Origin: Welwitschia mirabilis
Taxonomy: Eukaryota; Gnetophyta; Gnetopsida; Welwitschiales
Length of the DNA: 46,777 nucleotides
Assembly: GCA_051453625.1 (NCBI GenBank)
Contig: JBOZIK010000001.1
Span: forward strand, 52,502,571 to 52,549,347
Reading direction: 5' to 3'
Part shown: one piece after another, positions 22,111-32,568 of the stretch
Layout: each line of letters begins with the position of its first letter
Position numbering within the stretch: position 1 is the first letter of the stretch
Position numbers and translations under genes: made by a program
The notes under the pieces: generated by a model
The model's database searches: none
Seen by the model: the letters and a program-made list of their open reading frames with translations, nothing else
What the model was told of the DNA's origin: nothing

Positions 22111-22893
22111 AGAATAATATGTGATGTTGTAATCTTAATCTCATATAACTTATCATAAAATATTTTACTTAAGGGGATGCCTTGAAGGATCTAGTTAATC
22201 ATAATACAATCATATTTTTTCAAAAATATAATGCTTATACTATGACAAACAAACTAATTACAAATAGTGTTTCCTTTGCAGGTCACAGCTGAAATGAAGA
22301 AGAGTACTCCAAAGTTGATCCTAAGGCTTGCTATCATTCCTTGATGTTATGCAGTGTACCAAAAGAATCTCCTAATGGTAGCTCTCAGTCATATTTATAC
22401 TGGTCTTTAAATAGTTAGAGGGATGACACTTGTATAAGAATGAATAAAATCTTTTCCTTTATTAAGGAATTACATTGCCATATGTTATGCATGAATTTAG
22501 GGGAGTTAAAACAGATTTTGCCTCCACTTGCCACATGGCATTTTCATGTAATGAGATCACTTTCATTTCTTCTTGTCATTAATAGTTGTTATAACACTTG
22601 TCATTGTGCTCTATGGGTACATAAACTTGCAAAACAATAATATTATTTTTGCTAATTACTAAATTATGCATTATAATCAATATGCGGTCTTAAAATATAA
22701 TTCTAAAATAATACCTAAATATGAAAGACAATTATTGTTATTTATGTAAACTAAATAGTAATTCTATGTTCCTAACATCTAACTATGCCTAAAATATATT
22801 ATGCATTATGTAAATGTTTACCTTATCATTTTCCCTAAATCCAAACTTTGCTAGTCTCTAGCAAATAATCAAACATTTAAATCATTTACTAGG
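22111..22893. other. Unassigned stretch with an LTR-like promoter signal on the minus strand
   Basis: No coding domain is found. The minus strand has GTATAAATATG (plus 22390-22400), a good TATA box, inside a stretch that could be an LTR of another element. No ends or primer site could be fixed. Confidence 0.3.
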
Positions 22894-22994
22894 NNNNNNN
22901 NNNNNNNNNNNNNNNNNNNNNNNNNNNNNNNNNNNNNNNNNNNNNNNNNNNNNNNNNNNNNNNNNNNNNNNNNNNNNNNNNNNNNNNNNNNNNN
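22894..22994. other. Assembly gap, 101 N
   Basis: Scaffold gap of arbitrary size. Its flanks do not repeat each other. Confidence 0.95.
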
Positions 22995-23360
22995 TCAAAT
23001 TTCAAGTCTAACATACTAAATCTCTATTAGATGTCATCATTTTTTTACCAATAATAATTATGCTTTAAAGACATACATAACATACAAGAAAGGTAAAAAC
23101 ATAAAATGTAAGAAAATAAATTTTTTTTGATAATTTATAAAAGGTTTATTGTAAGAATAAATCTAATAATTTTAACATTACCTCTTGTCATACATCTTAT
23201 AATTTTTAGAATGATATTTATATTAAAAACATGAAATAAGAAAAATATGCTTGGATATAACTCCTAAAATTAATTTTTATGTTTCTTCCTTTTTTACCTT
23301 TTATTCTCTCTCTCTCTCCCCCTTTCCCTCTCTCTCTCTCCCTTTCCCTCTCTCCCCCCT
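22995..23360. repeat. AT-rich stretch ending in a CT-microsatellite
   Basis: No gene. From 23301 the sequence is a pyrimidine-only run of CT and CCCTTT units up to the next gap at 23361. The run likely stopped the assembly. Open frames through it (Ser/Leu/Pro- or Arg/Glu-rich) are repeat readings. Confidence 0.85.
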
Positions 23361-23460
23361 NNNNNNNNNNNNNNNNNNNNNNNNNNNNNNNNNNNNNNNN
23401 NNNNNNNNNNNNNNNNNNNNNNNNNNNNNNNNNNNNNNNNNNNNNNNNNNNNNNNNNNNN
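23361..23460. other. Assembly gap, 100 N
   Basis: The 5' half of the following gypsy element (LTR, gag, protease, start of RT) is missing at or beyond this gap. Confidence 0.98.
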
Positions 23461-25590
23461 ATGTTTAGAATCTTCTCTGATTTATTAGATTTAGGTGTCA
23501 AAATCTTCATGGATGACTTCTTAGTTTATGAAACCTCGTTTAACTACAATTTGAGTAACTTAGAAGATGGCCTTGAAATATGCATCAAAAAACACCTTGT
23601 ACTCCACTAGGAAAATGCCATTTTATGTAAATCAAGGCATAGTTTTAGGAAATGTCATCTCTAAGGAATGAATTTAGGTAGATCTCACTAAAGACTCCTT
23701 AATCACAAGTCTGTCAACCTCTAAAAAACAAAAAGATATTAGTTCATTCTTAGGACACATAGGATATTATAAAAGATTCACTAAGGACTTCAGTAAAACC
23801 ACTAAGCCTTTATGTAATCTTTTAAGCAAGGATTCCTTTTTCAATTGGGTTTCAAAGTATCACAATGGATTCAAATAGCTTAAATAAAAACTAACTTTCA
23901 CACCCATTATCTAACCATTCAATGATGCAAGTGACTTTATAATAGGAGCTATTTTAGGACAAAAAATCAATAAAAAGCCAATTGTGGTTTACTATGCTAG
24001 TAAAAACTTAAATTACACTAAAATCAATTATATTATCATAGAGAATAAGCTTCTAGCTATTTTCTTCACCCTTGAAAAATTTAGGCAGTACATTTTAGGA
24101 TCTAAGGTAGTTTTACACTAATCACTTGACCCTTATATATTTTTTTACTAAAAAGGATTCAAAACCATGACTTATTAGATGAATCCTCCTTATTTAAGAA
24201 TTTTATTTAAAGATTAAGGATAAGAAAGGGTTTGATTACCTTTCACACATGTTTCTAAATAGTTTGCAAACATCTATATCCATTGACAATAATTTTCTAG
24301 ATGAACATCTATTTTCAGTCAAAGTGACACCTTGGTTTGTAAGTATCACCAATACTTAGTATCTAAACATATTCCATCCCATTGGACAATTGATGATAAA
24401 AAGAGATTTTTGAGCTAAGTAAAATATTTTTTATACGATAGCCCATACCTTGATAAATACGTCCTAGACCAAGTTATTTACAAATGTATCCCTCAAATTG
24501 ACATTCATAACATACTTAAACATTGACATTCTAAAGCCTATGGGGATTATTACTTAGCTAACAAGACTATAATGAACATCCTATAATCTAATTTTTATTG
24601 GCCATCAACTTTTAAAGATTCATATCTTTACTATAAATCCTATGATAAAGGTTAAAGGTTTGGAAGTATTTTGTGTAGATAAATAATGCCTTTGCTATTG
24701 AACCATTTGACATTTGAGGAATTAACTTCCAAGGCCCTTGTTCATCATCAAGCAGGTTACTAATACAACCTTCTTTATGTAAACTACATAACCAAATGGG
24801 TTAAAGCATTGCTTGTTAAACAAAAAACGCTAAAAAATAGTTAGATTCTTTAAAGAAAATTCCTTAACTCATTTTAGCTGCCCACGTGTTTTAACTAATA
24901 ATGGAGAAACATAGTTTTACAATAAAATATTCAATAGTCTTCTCGTTAAATACAAGGTTACTCATAAAGTTAGAATACCTCACCTACAAAAGAGTGTCCA
25001 AGTTGAGATTATAAAGAAGGAACTTAAGAAAATCCTTTAAAAAGTAGTAAAATCAGCACACAAAAGCTAGTCTTTCAAACTTAATAATGCCTTATGAGCA
25101 TACTGCATTGCTTATAAAATGCCCTTAGGAATGTCAACTTTTTATTATTTTATGATAAAGCATGTTAGTTAACTATGAAACTTGAGCATAGGGCTTATTG
25201 GGCAATTAAGAATATGCACTTAGAATAAGAGATTACAAAGAAAAATAGGGTCATATAACTCAACAAACTAGATGAAATTAGAAATGACTACTATAACAAC
25301 ATGAGAATAAATTAAGATAGGATGAAAATGTTTTATAATTAACATATTCTTAAAGAAACTTTTTAGAAGAGAGAACTAGTCTTATTATATAACTCACACT
25401 TACATCGTTTTTAAGGCAAACTAGTAGCTAAGTGGAAAGGACCCTTCTTGATAAAAAAGGTTTTCCTACATGGAGTTATTAAAAATCCAAAAATAATCAA
25501 CTTCTCAAAGTTAATGGATACTACCTAAAACATTATCATCCATCCACTCTAATGATTTATGAATCTTTAAAGCTTATTAATCTAGGTTAA
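23461..25590 (+). pseudogene. Ty3/gypsy pol relic: RT end, RNase H, integrase
   Basis: MFRIFSDLLDLGVKIFMDDF starts the reading, with the RT catalytic FMDDF at 23506-23520. The frame shifts near 23620, then continues as SFLGHIGYYKRFTKDFSK and LCNLLSKDSFFNW. RNase H follows with ASDFIIGAILGQ, YYASKNLNYTKINYI and TLEKFRQYILGSK (about 23925-24115). Integrase: SKHIPSHWTIDDKKRF and VKYFLYDSPYLDKYVLDQ, then a zinc region (FYWPSTFKDSYLYYKSYDKG) in which both Cys are Tyr. The core has GINFQGPC (24718) and LTNNGE (about 24893), where both catalytic Asp are Asn, then QVEIIKKELKKIL with the Glu kept. It ends YESLKLINLG and TAA at 25588-25590, the same stop position as in copy 2, so this is the true pol end. 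Confidence 0.93.
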
Positions 25591-26836
25591 AAACCCCTAA
25601 AAAATCAATAATAAGTGATCATGTTATTACCTAAGTAATGGTTGAAATCAAGTATACTTATGGATTTTTAAGAAAAATAATGCTTATTTCAAGTAGGTTA
25701 GTTAATGACGCATTTATTTAGGGTCTCTGGTATTACTAAAACTTTATTGAAAAGATGGGATCTACCTTTGCATGTGCTTTTTAAGTAAAAAGTCTTTAAT
25801 GGAAACAAGATTTGTCTTTACCAGCCTAATAAGCCAATGACCCTATAAAAGGGCAAAAAAATGACTATAGGAAGATGAAGAAAACAAAATAATATATCTC
25901 TTCTCCAAAAGCACATAAGATTAATCACTTAATTCAATTTAGTTAATGAATTAGGGTCATGGACGTTTGCTGGCAATGCAACTCTAATGATCTAATTGTG
26001 ACATATTCAACTACATTAGGGCCATAAATTCTCGCTAATAATGTAGCATTGATTTCTACATAATACAACATGATTAACTCTATTGGTATAAAATGTCATA
26101 ACACTAGATGCTTAATGCAATTTAAAGGAATAATACTAAGGACATATGTAAATGTAGGAATGAAAAATAAAGGAATGAAAATGTGGGAATCAGAGCCTGT
26201 ATGTAAACCATTATCTTTTAACTTTTATACTTAGGATTTACATTGATTGCTTGAATTCATATAAGTTGCTTTATTAAAACTTAGCTTAGTTGAAATCATA
26301 ATCCAAAAAAATATATATATAAAAATATAATAAAGGGCTAATAACTTAGGATAGTTCACTTGTTTATTAATTGGTTTCTGGTTTCACTCTATTTACACAT
26401 TTTCTAGCTCACTGTCCTTGCATCATTTCATTATATCCCACTCCATATCATTTTCATGAGAAATAACTCACAAGGCATTAACTATTTTTATGGATAGTTT
26501 TTTCACTTAGCACATATTTGGTTGTAAATAGGTTATCTTTTCCTTAGCTTAATTTGCATCATTTTAATAAAAGAACTCTTCGTGATCTGTCTACACCTTT
26601 TTTCTCTAATGGCGTAAACATTTTAATCACAAACTTTAAGGACAAAGTTTAGTTTTGGTTAGAGGATACAACATCCAATGATAAAACTTTTTATTTTTAT
26701 GCCTAAAAGGCTAAAATTGCCTATAAAATTTTCAAATCTCTTTTTTTTCACATTTAAAGTATATTCAACTTCAATAATTTTTCTATGTTTAACCATTTCA
26801 TCATCATTTTTTTGCTAAGGCACTACTAAAATACTA
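25591..26836 (+). other. 3' region of gypsy copy 1 between pol and polypurine tract
   Basis: About 1.25 kb, closely matched by 34133-35372. In other Athila-type elements this interval can hold an envelope-like frame. Here only short readable bits remain (for example ITNFKDKV then FWLEDTT, near 26635-26670), and a similar bit is seen in copy 2. No function is claimed. Confidence 0.6.
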
Positions 26837-26846
26837 GTTAAGGGGG
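26837..26846 (+). other. Polypurine tract
   Basis: GTTAAGGGGG lies directly before the TG start of the LTR; this is the expected primer for plus-strand DNA synthesis. Related tracts precede the LTRs at 27594 (minus) and 35384. Confidence 0.75.
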
Positions 26847-27126
26847 TGTGCTAACATGTAAAAATTAACATTATGATGAATGACTAATTAACCTTACTAA
26901 AAGATACTAATATAATCGATTTCATCATAAATGCATATCTTATATTGGTTTTTATATTAATTATTTACTTAACTATTTTTCCATGACATTTTCAGGTTTC
27001 TTAAGATCAATTAAAAGATAGGGTTTAATTACATGATTATCAAAGTTAAAATGCTGGCACCACTTTCTAGGCCACTAATTTTATTGGCCTATGTGCTCAG
27101 ACCCCCTTCAAACTCATGTTCCTAAT
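26847..27126 (+). repeat. 3' LTR of gypsy copy 1, first 280 bp
   Basis: Starts TGTGCTAACATG just after the polypurine tract and matches the first part of the copy 2 LTR (35384 onward) up to CAAACTCATGTTCCTAAT at the gap edge. The rest is lost in the gap. Confidence 0.85.
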
Positions 27127-27226
27127 NNNNNNNNNNNNNNNNNNNNNNNNNNNNNNNNNNNNNNNNNNNNNNNNNNNNNNNNNNNNNNNNNNNNNNNNNN
27201 NNNNNNNNNNNNNNNNNNNNNNNNNN
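27127..27226. other. Assembly gap, 100 N, between inverted LTR pieces
   Basis: A plus-oriented LTR ends at its left edge and a minus-oriented LTR of a related type begins at its right edge. The true content is unknown and the join may be unreliable. Confidence 0.98.
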
Positions 27227-27594
27227 AGAAATCCAACATGTGGTCATTGGAGCTAAATTCCTTTACCAACTAGTGCTATCACTACATGTCTCCAAGGCCA
27301 CCTCCACATGCCTCTGCCACATGTCTTCTAATGATACTACTACATGTTGTCATATCATTTCTCTATTTTCATCACTGTTTTATGTGGAATTGTATTTATT
27401 TTTTGCAATGTATTCCAAAATATGGCTAAAGACCTGCAATTATTATGAAGAAAAACATAATATTAAATTCTATTTTGAAAATAATAGAAGACATCATTTT
27501 ATAATTTTATAATAGATCATTAAACTAAGTGTCTTTTCTCGTACTAAGTTGATCAATTATACTTGCTTAAAATGTTAATTTTAACATGCAAACA
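27227..27594 (-). repeat. Truncated 3' LTR of the minus-strand element
   Basis: Closely similar to 32210-32568 in the same orientation (shared words TTCCTTTACCAACTAGTGCTA and GATCAATTATACTTGC, each with few changes around them). The minus strand starts TGTTTGCATG at 27594 after a polypurine tract. Cut by the gap at 27226. Confidence 0.88.
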
Positions 27595-27606
27595 TACCCC
27601 TTAACT
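27595..27606 (-). other. Polypurine tract of the minus-strand element
   Basis: The minus strand reads AGTTAAGGGGTA directly before the LTR start TGTTTGCATG, similar to the tract of copy 1 (AGTTAAGGGGG). Confidence 0.78.
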
Positions 27607-29469
27607 ATTCTTTTGCTATACCCTTAGCAAAAAATGATAAATAAATGGTGAAGTATGGAAAAATTGACTAAGTAAAAATGGCAAGTAAGGAAATGCTATG
27701 AAATTTTGTGTAAATTTTGATTAATTTTTAATAATTAATCATTAAAATCAAAAAAAATTATAAAAGCAAATGCCATACCCCCTAACAAAAATTAAACTTT
27801 GTCCTCAAAGTTACAAAGATAGAAAATTTATGCAAGGCTTAAGTTAATTACATGACTAGCAAATGATGATGATGAATGTATTTAGAGAAAACAATGCAAC
27901 ACAAGGTTTAAACTAGAATGCAATATTTAAGGAATAAAAAACATAAAACCTAATAAAAAATCCATCATCAATAAATTTAAAAGATAGAATACCTAAGTTA
28001 ATGACCATGTTTATTAAAATTTTTATGCATTTTATTCTAAATTTAAATGTGTCACATTATTAAACAAATAAGATATCCTCTAAGTAAACCTATAAGTCAT
28101 TAAAAATTAGTTAACAAAATTATCACAAGACAAGTTAAGGAAAAGTAATTACAAAAATCATCTCCCAATTCCAGCCTTTTCATTCCAATTTACCTTTTCT
28201 ATAATCATGCTTTGTGCCTTGTTTTAAGCATTTTAATCTAATTGGGCATTCAATTTTATGCCCTCTCATTTCTATAGAGTTAAATATGTTGATTTATGGA
28301 GGAGTCAATGCTGCATTACCAACAAGTGTTTATAGCCCTGATGTAGTTGAACATGTCATAAGTTAAATCATTAGAGCTATACTGTTAGCAAGCGTCTATA
28401 GCCTGATACACTTAAGTAAACCCAATTTTAATTGATCATCAAATAATATGCTTTTGGAGAGGAGATATTTTTATTTTCTTTTTAATCATCCTTCTCATGT
28501 TCAATACATTTTTATGCACATAAGAGGACATGGGATCATTAGCCTAATCAAGATAATTCTTGTCCTCATAAAAATGCTTAAAAATAATTTACTTAATATG
28601 AAAGTATATTTCACCTTAATTCAACCATATTTTTCCATTGGAAGACCTTAAGTAAAACTAAACAAGTTAACTCAAAAATAAGCAAAAAATCTTCTTGAAA
28701 AACTATAAGTAAACTTAAGTTATAATTAATTCATAATAATAATATGATCATTTATAAATGGTTTATTTACTTAGGGCCATCAACTAGGGTTATTTAATCT
28801 AATGAATCCATAGATAGATGGAAGGAAAGGGTGGCTAGTAGAGTTAAGGATGTGGAATAATGAAAACGAAAGAAGTAAAAGGTAAAATCGAAGGTGATAA
28901 TGATTTATTCAGTGGAGGGGTAATACTTAGGATTTCATACTCAAAAATGCTTAAGACAGTGATTGTATAAGTGGAATTGCTTACAAGATTTTAGATAAGA
29001 AAGGGAATCAAGAATAAAAGTTTTAAGAATTTTTAATTTTCTTAAACCAAAATTTATTCTAAACGAAAAATTCACACTAAAAGAAAAATCTAATCTAAAT
29101 GCATGAAATGAAATGAAAAAATTTTCAAGACCTTTTCTAAGGTATTGCAAATGTGAAGATTCAAATTCATAAATGTGATGTTTGAATGATAAGTCAAAAT
29201 TATACAATGCATTTAAATAAGAGACTAAATCCCAATAAACATTTATACATGTATCCGTAATACTGGAAAGAACATTAACACTAATAGTAAAATTAGTTCA
29301 TTTGAAATCAAAATTTTTTCATCCCTTATCTTATTCTTATTTACTCAACAACTCATAAAAGACATCATTTTCAATGGAGGCACAGGTAAAGCAAAAACCA
29401 TAATAGAAAAATAATTATCAAGAAAGATATCAAAATATGATTCCAAAGGTGTGGATTTGTCTTTATCAT
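27607..29469 (-). other. 3' internal region of the minus-strand element, unassigned
   Basis: AT-rich. The part at 27607-27850 resembles 46560-46777, so it belongs to the element family. No domain is recognised; an 88-residue Phe/Leu/Ser-rich minus-strand open frame at 28941-29207 matches nothing. Confidence 0.6.
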
Positions 29470-30260
29470 CAAGGTTTAACTCTTGTTTAGAAGGTAAAAA
29501 TAAAAATAAGATGATTGATTCAAGGGGTTATTGAGAAAATGATTTTTCAATAAATGGATCACGTTAGAATCTTGGTTAATGTTCTCCATTTTGTTAAGTT
29601 TTTCAAGGAATTCTTTGTCACAAGGTTGTGGAGGCAACACATATTGAGGTACAAAGATAGGTTCAATTCCACTATTGTACATGTTGTTCATTGATTTGTT
29701 CTCTGATGTATAGCATTCAAATGTTTCTTTTTCTTTAAATTTTTGATCACTTACTATGGATTGATCATCATCATCTGAAGTATCTAATCCTACTCCAAAG
29801 TATAATCTACATTTATGGGACCATTCACTCTCTAAGTAATGTTTAAACTCAAGGTTCTCTTGGATTTCATCATTGGTTTCTTTATAATTTTATTCCTCAT
29901 TCCTGAGAGATATAGTTTGGGTGTTGTTGATTTTAATCTCACTAATCCCTTCAAGGTTTTCTAGCTTGTGGGTGCATGGAATGTAGGAAGGTTTTATTCC
30001 TCTAGTGCATTCAAGATTTGAGTAGTGACTTGGATTAATTGCTAATATCTAACTCAAGTATTTGGTTCATTTCCTCTTGGATTTCTATGAATTGTATAAG
30101 GGTATCCTCAAAGGAATTTAAAGAGAGTTTGGGAGATGAAGGGTGTTGGTTAAAGGATGACGGATATGGAAGAGGAAATGAAGGGTATGGATCAAAGGAC
30201 GTAGAATATGAAGTTGAAGGATAAGGATCATAATAGATGAAGGAAGAAGTAGGATCAAAC
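29470..30260 (-). pseudogene. Gag-like relic of the minus-strand element
   Basis: The minus strand first gives a Pro/Tyr/Ser-rich stretch with repeated PYPS and DPYPS motifs (about 30240-30130), then a coiled-coil-like stretch SLNSFEDTLIQFIEIQEEM followed by NQILELDIS. After frame changes comes a long open segment with YLESEWSHKCRLYFGVGLDT, an acidic run SDDDDQS, then MNNMYNSGIEPIFVPQY with VLPPQPCDKEFLEKLNKMEN, ending at 29476. A Pro-rich region followed by a helical 'S-L-E-D-x-L-x-x-F-I' stretch is what I expect of the C-terminal half of some gypsy gag proteins, but I cannot name a domain. The final 130 or so residues are better preserved than any other relic in this element. What else it could be: a lineage-specific extra ORF. 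Confidence 0.5.
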
Positions 30261-31155
30261 TCTCTTAGTTCATGATAGATATTTTCAAGTTTAAAGTTGT
30301 AAGGAGTTTAATCTATGTATGAATGGGGTTGAGGGTACTCCTCAAAGATCTATCTATTATCACAAGGATCTAGGGCTATGGTTGATATGAGTTATATTTA
30401 AGGTAATTTCCTAGAGTTTGTCTTAGTCTAAGACAATCTCTTATAATTTTCTTAGATTAATTATCATTCTAAAAACTATAAGTATAGACAATTTAAAGAT
30501 TGAAAGCTATATGAAATGGATTTAGAACCCAACTCATGGTTTAAGTTTTAAGCAAATGGTTTAGATTTTTTGGCTAAAGGTTTATATTTTCTAAGTTTTG
30601 CAATGCAGGATCAAATAAAGAGTTAATAGAAACCCAAAAATAGCTAAATCTTATGAAATTATAATCTAGGAAATTAAACCTAATGTTTTTAATTTTTATT
30701 AAAAATTTTTATAGAAATAAAAAACACACATAAAATAAAGAAATCGTTAGATTTTGATTTAGTTTAAAATCATGATCTTAGGTTGAATTACATGTGTAAG
30801 AAAATTGTTAGACTTCCACCTTAAAAATATCAGATATAAAAATAAAGTTTCAAATGTTAGAAAAATAACCAAACTTAACAATTTGGAATAGTTTAGATTT
30901 TACTGGAAATGGACCAGTACTTATCAATGGAAGAAAAGAAAAATAACACTCAAAATAAAAAAAAAAGGACTAGTTTGGGTATCACTAGAAGAAGGACAAT
31001 TACCAACCACTAGAAAGCACAAAATAGAAAAAAGGAAAATGGACTAGTTCGAGTATCACTGGATAGGACTAGTACCCACCATTAAAAAAAAGAATATCTA
31101 ATTAGAAATTATAAGAAAAACAATCATGCACTCTGAAAAAATTACTGTGCCAATA
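30261..31155 (-). other. Leader of the minus-strand element
   Basis: No clear reading. Between 30890 and 31090 a segment with GGACTAGT and GTATCACT-like words occurs twice or three times in imperfect form. Confidence 0.5.
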
Positions 31156-31175
31156 GATGCCTAGCAATGATGCCA
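31156..31175 (-). other. Primer binding site, Asp-tRNA type
   Basis: The minus strand reads TGGCATCATTGCTAGGCATC, five bases after the LTR end. It fits the Athila-type site TGGCGCCGTTGCCGGGGA, complementary to the 3' end of Asp-tRNA. Of the differences over the shared bases, all but one are C-to-T or G-to-A. Confidence 0.82.
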
Positions 31176-31450
31176 AAATCTGTTAATTGTAGTGTAATGT
31201 CTAGATTTAAAACTAAGTAAAATACCTAGTATCATTCTTTCACAGGGATGTAGAAGGTAAATTAATCAAAAGATACATAATTATTCTATCTTACAATGAA
31301 AAACTCAACAAAAGAAAACCAAGAAGTTGAGAGAAGAAAGTGATCTTTAATTGGCAATGGAAGGGAATGAAAATGCTTCAAAAATTTAGTGATTCATCCA
31401 ACNNNNNNNNNNAATCTCATTTACCACATTATTGTTGGTGAGTTATTAAA

Positions 31451-31528
31451 TCCTCTCAATACTTCACAATCCTTTTTAAGCACAATAAGTCCTCTCAATA
31501 CTTCACAATCCTTTTTAAGCACATTAAG
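31451..31528. repeat. 39-bp tandem duplication within the LTR
   Basis: Two almost identical units start TCCTCTCAATACTTCACAAT at 31451 and 31490. The related LTR near 45421 has only one unit, so the duplication is private to this copy. Confidence 0.92.
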
Positions 31529-31952
31529 TATGAATCTAAGTGCATAATATATGTTAAACAATAAGAACTATAAATTACAAAAGTAATATTAAACAACTCA
31601 CATGGCTCAAAAGAACTTGACAATTAAGTAATATTTACCTTAAGATTATTAATACCATTTTACTATGGATTAACAATAAAAGAATAAAACCTACTTTAAT
31701 AACTAGTTATTTCTAGACATTACTAATACTAATTGAAATTATGCATGAACAATAAAAGTATTTAAACTAATTCTTTATTAAAGCTTAAAGAAATACATCA
31801 TATCAAATAGAGGAGAAGAAGAAGAATAACTTCTCAATAGTCTTGAGCATTCTGCCTTCAAGAAAGATGATAGAGCATCATGATGTCTAAACCTTCAAGT
31901 CTTCCCCACAATAAGCCAACCAAAACATGAATACAATGAAGGGTTCAAGGCC

Positions 31953-31960
31953 TTTTTATA
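31953..31960 (-). promoter_or_regulatory. LTR TATA box
   Basis: The minus strand reads TATAAAAA just before GGCCTTGAACCC, about 610 bases inside the LTR. The same place reads CTAAATGGG in the plus LTR at 36052 and TATTAAAGG in the LTR at 45900, so only this copy keeps a good match. Confidence 0.7.
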
Positions 31961-32568
31961 GGGATAGATCGAGGTAAGGGTGGTTACAAGCTCTTAGCTT
32001 GTAGCATTAGGTAGAATCTTCATCAGTTAGCATTAGGTAGAAGATTCTATCTTGTAGCATTTACTCAAGGTTGTCTTGTAGTGTTAGGTAAATAAGATTC
32101 TATCTTCTAGCATCAGGTAGAATTCTTTGTCATTTATCATTTAGTGGAGGTTATCTTCTAGCATTTGGTGGAGATTGTTATGTAGTGTTTGGTGGAATCT
32201 TCATCATAATGAGTCCAACATATGGACTTTGGAGCTAGATTCCTTTACCAACTAGTGCTATCACCACATGTCTTCAATACCACCTTCACATGCCTCTACC
32301 CCAAGTCTTCCAATGCTATTGCTATGTGTTTCCATCTTATTTCTCTATTGCCATCATTATTTTATGCAAAATTATGTCCATCTTTCATCATGTATTCCAA
32401 AATGGGGCTATAGACCTACAATTATTATGGAGAAAAACATAATATTAAATTTTATTTTAAAAACAATTAAAGACAACATTTTTTAATAGATCAATAAATT
32501 AAGTGTCTTTTCTTATTCTAAATTGATCAATTATACTTGCTTAAAATGTCAATTTTGGTATGTAAACA

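Larger units (their letters stand above)
23461..27126 (+). mobile_element. Athila-like Ty3/gypsy element, copy 1 (RT to 3' LTR start)
   Basis: Contains the end of RT, RNase H, integrase, a 1.25-kb 3' region, a polypurine tract and about 280 bp of the 3' LTR, cut by gaps at both ends. The same order and sequence recur at 32569-36781 (copy 2). The Athila-like label rests on the FMDDF-type RT motif, the integrase wording and the Asp-tRNA primer site of the related minus-strand element. Confidence 0.9.
27227..32568 (-). mobile_element. Minus-strand LTR element without recognisable pol (TR-GAG-like candidate)
   Basis: On the minus strand the order is: complete 5' LTR (32568 to 31181), primer site (31175 to 31156), gag-like relic (about 30260 to 29470), unassigned sequence, polypurine tract (27606 to 27595), and the first 368 bp of a 3' LTR up to a gap. 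The internal region is only about 3.6 kb and I find no protease, RT or integrase reading in it. Non-autonomous LTR elements with only a gag-like frame are known in plants (TR-GAG, LARD); this fits, but internal deletion of a full element is also possible. Confidence 0.72.
31181..32568 (-). repeat. Complete 5' LTR, 1388 bp, minus orientation
   Basis: The minus strand starts TGTTTACATACC at 32568 and ends AATTAACA at 31181, so both ends are TG...CA. It is followed by a five-base spacer and the primer site. It contains a TATA box, a 10-N gap (31403-31412, where a related LTR at 45070-46543 has about 100 bp more) and a 39-bp tandem duplication. Its R/U5-like part matches the plus-oriented LTR at 35384-36781 (for example GGCCTTGAACCCTTCATTG), while most of its U3 does not. 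Confidence 0.88.

Noticed and set aside
23251-23510. Open frames through the CT-microsatellite and the gap
   Set aside because: They join repeat translation to N and then to the gypsy RT reading; only the part from 23461 is meaningful.
28941-29207. 88-residue minus-strand open frame in the pol-less element
   Set aside because: Phe/Leu/Ser-rich with no family match; not supported by a second copy in this window.
32222-32486. Plus-strand open frames repeated at 27240-27512
   Set aside because: They lie in LTR U3 sequence on the strand opposite to element transcription; the similarity between them is LTR homology, not a protein family.
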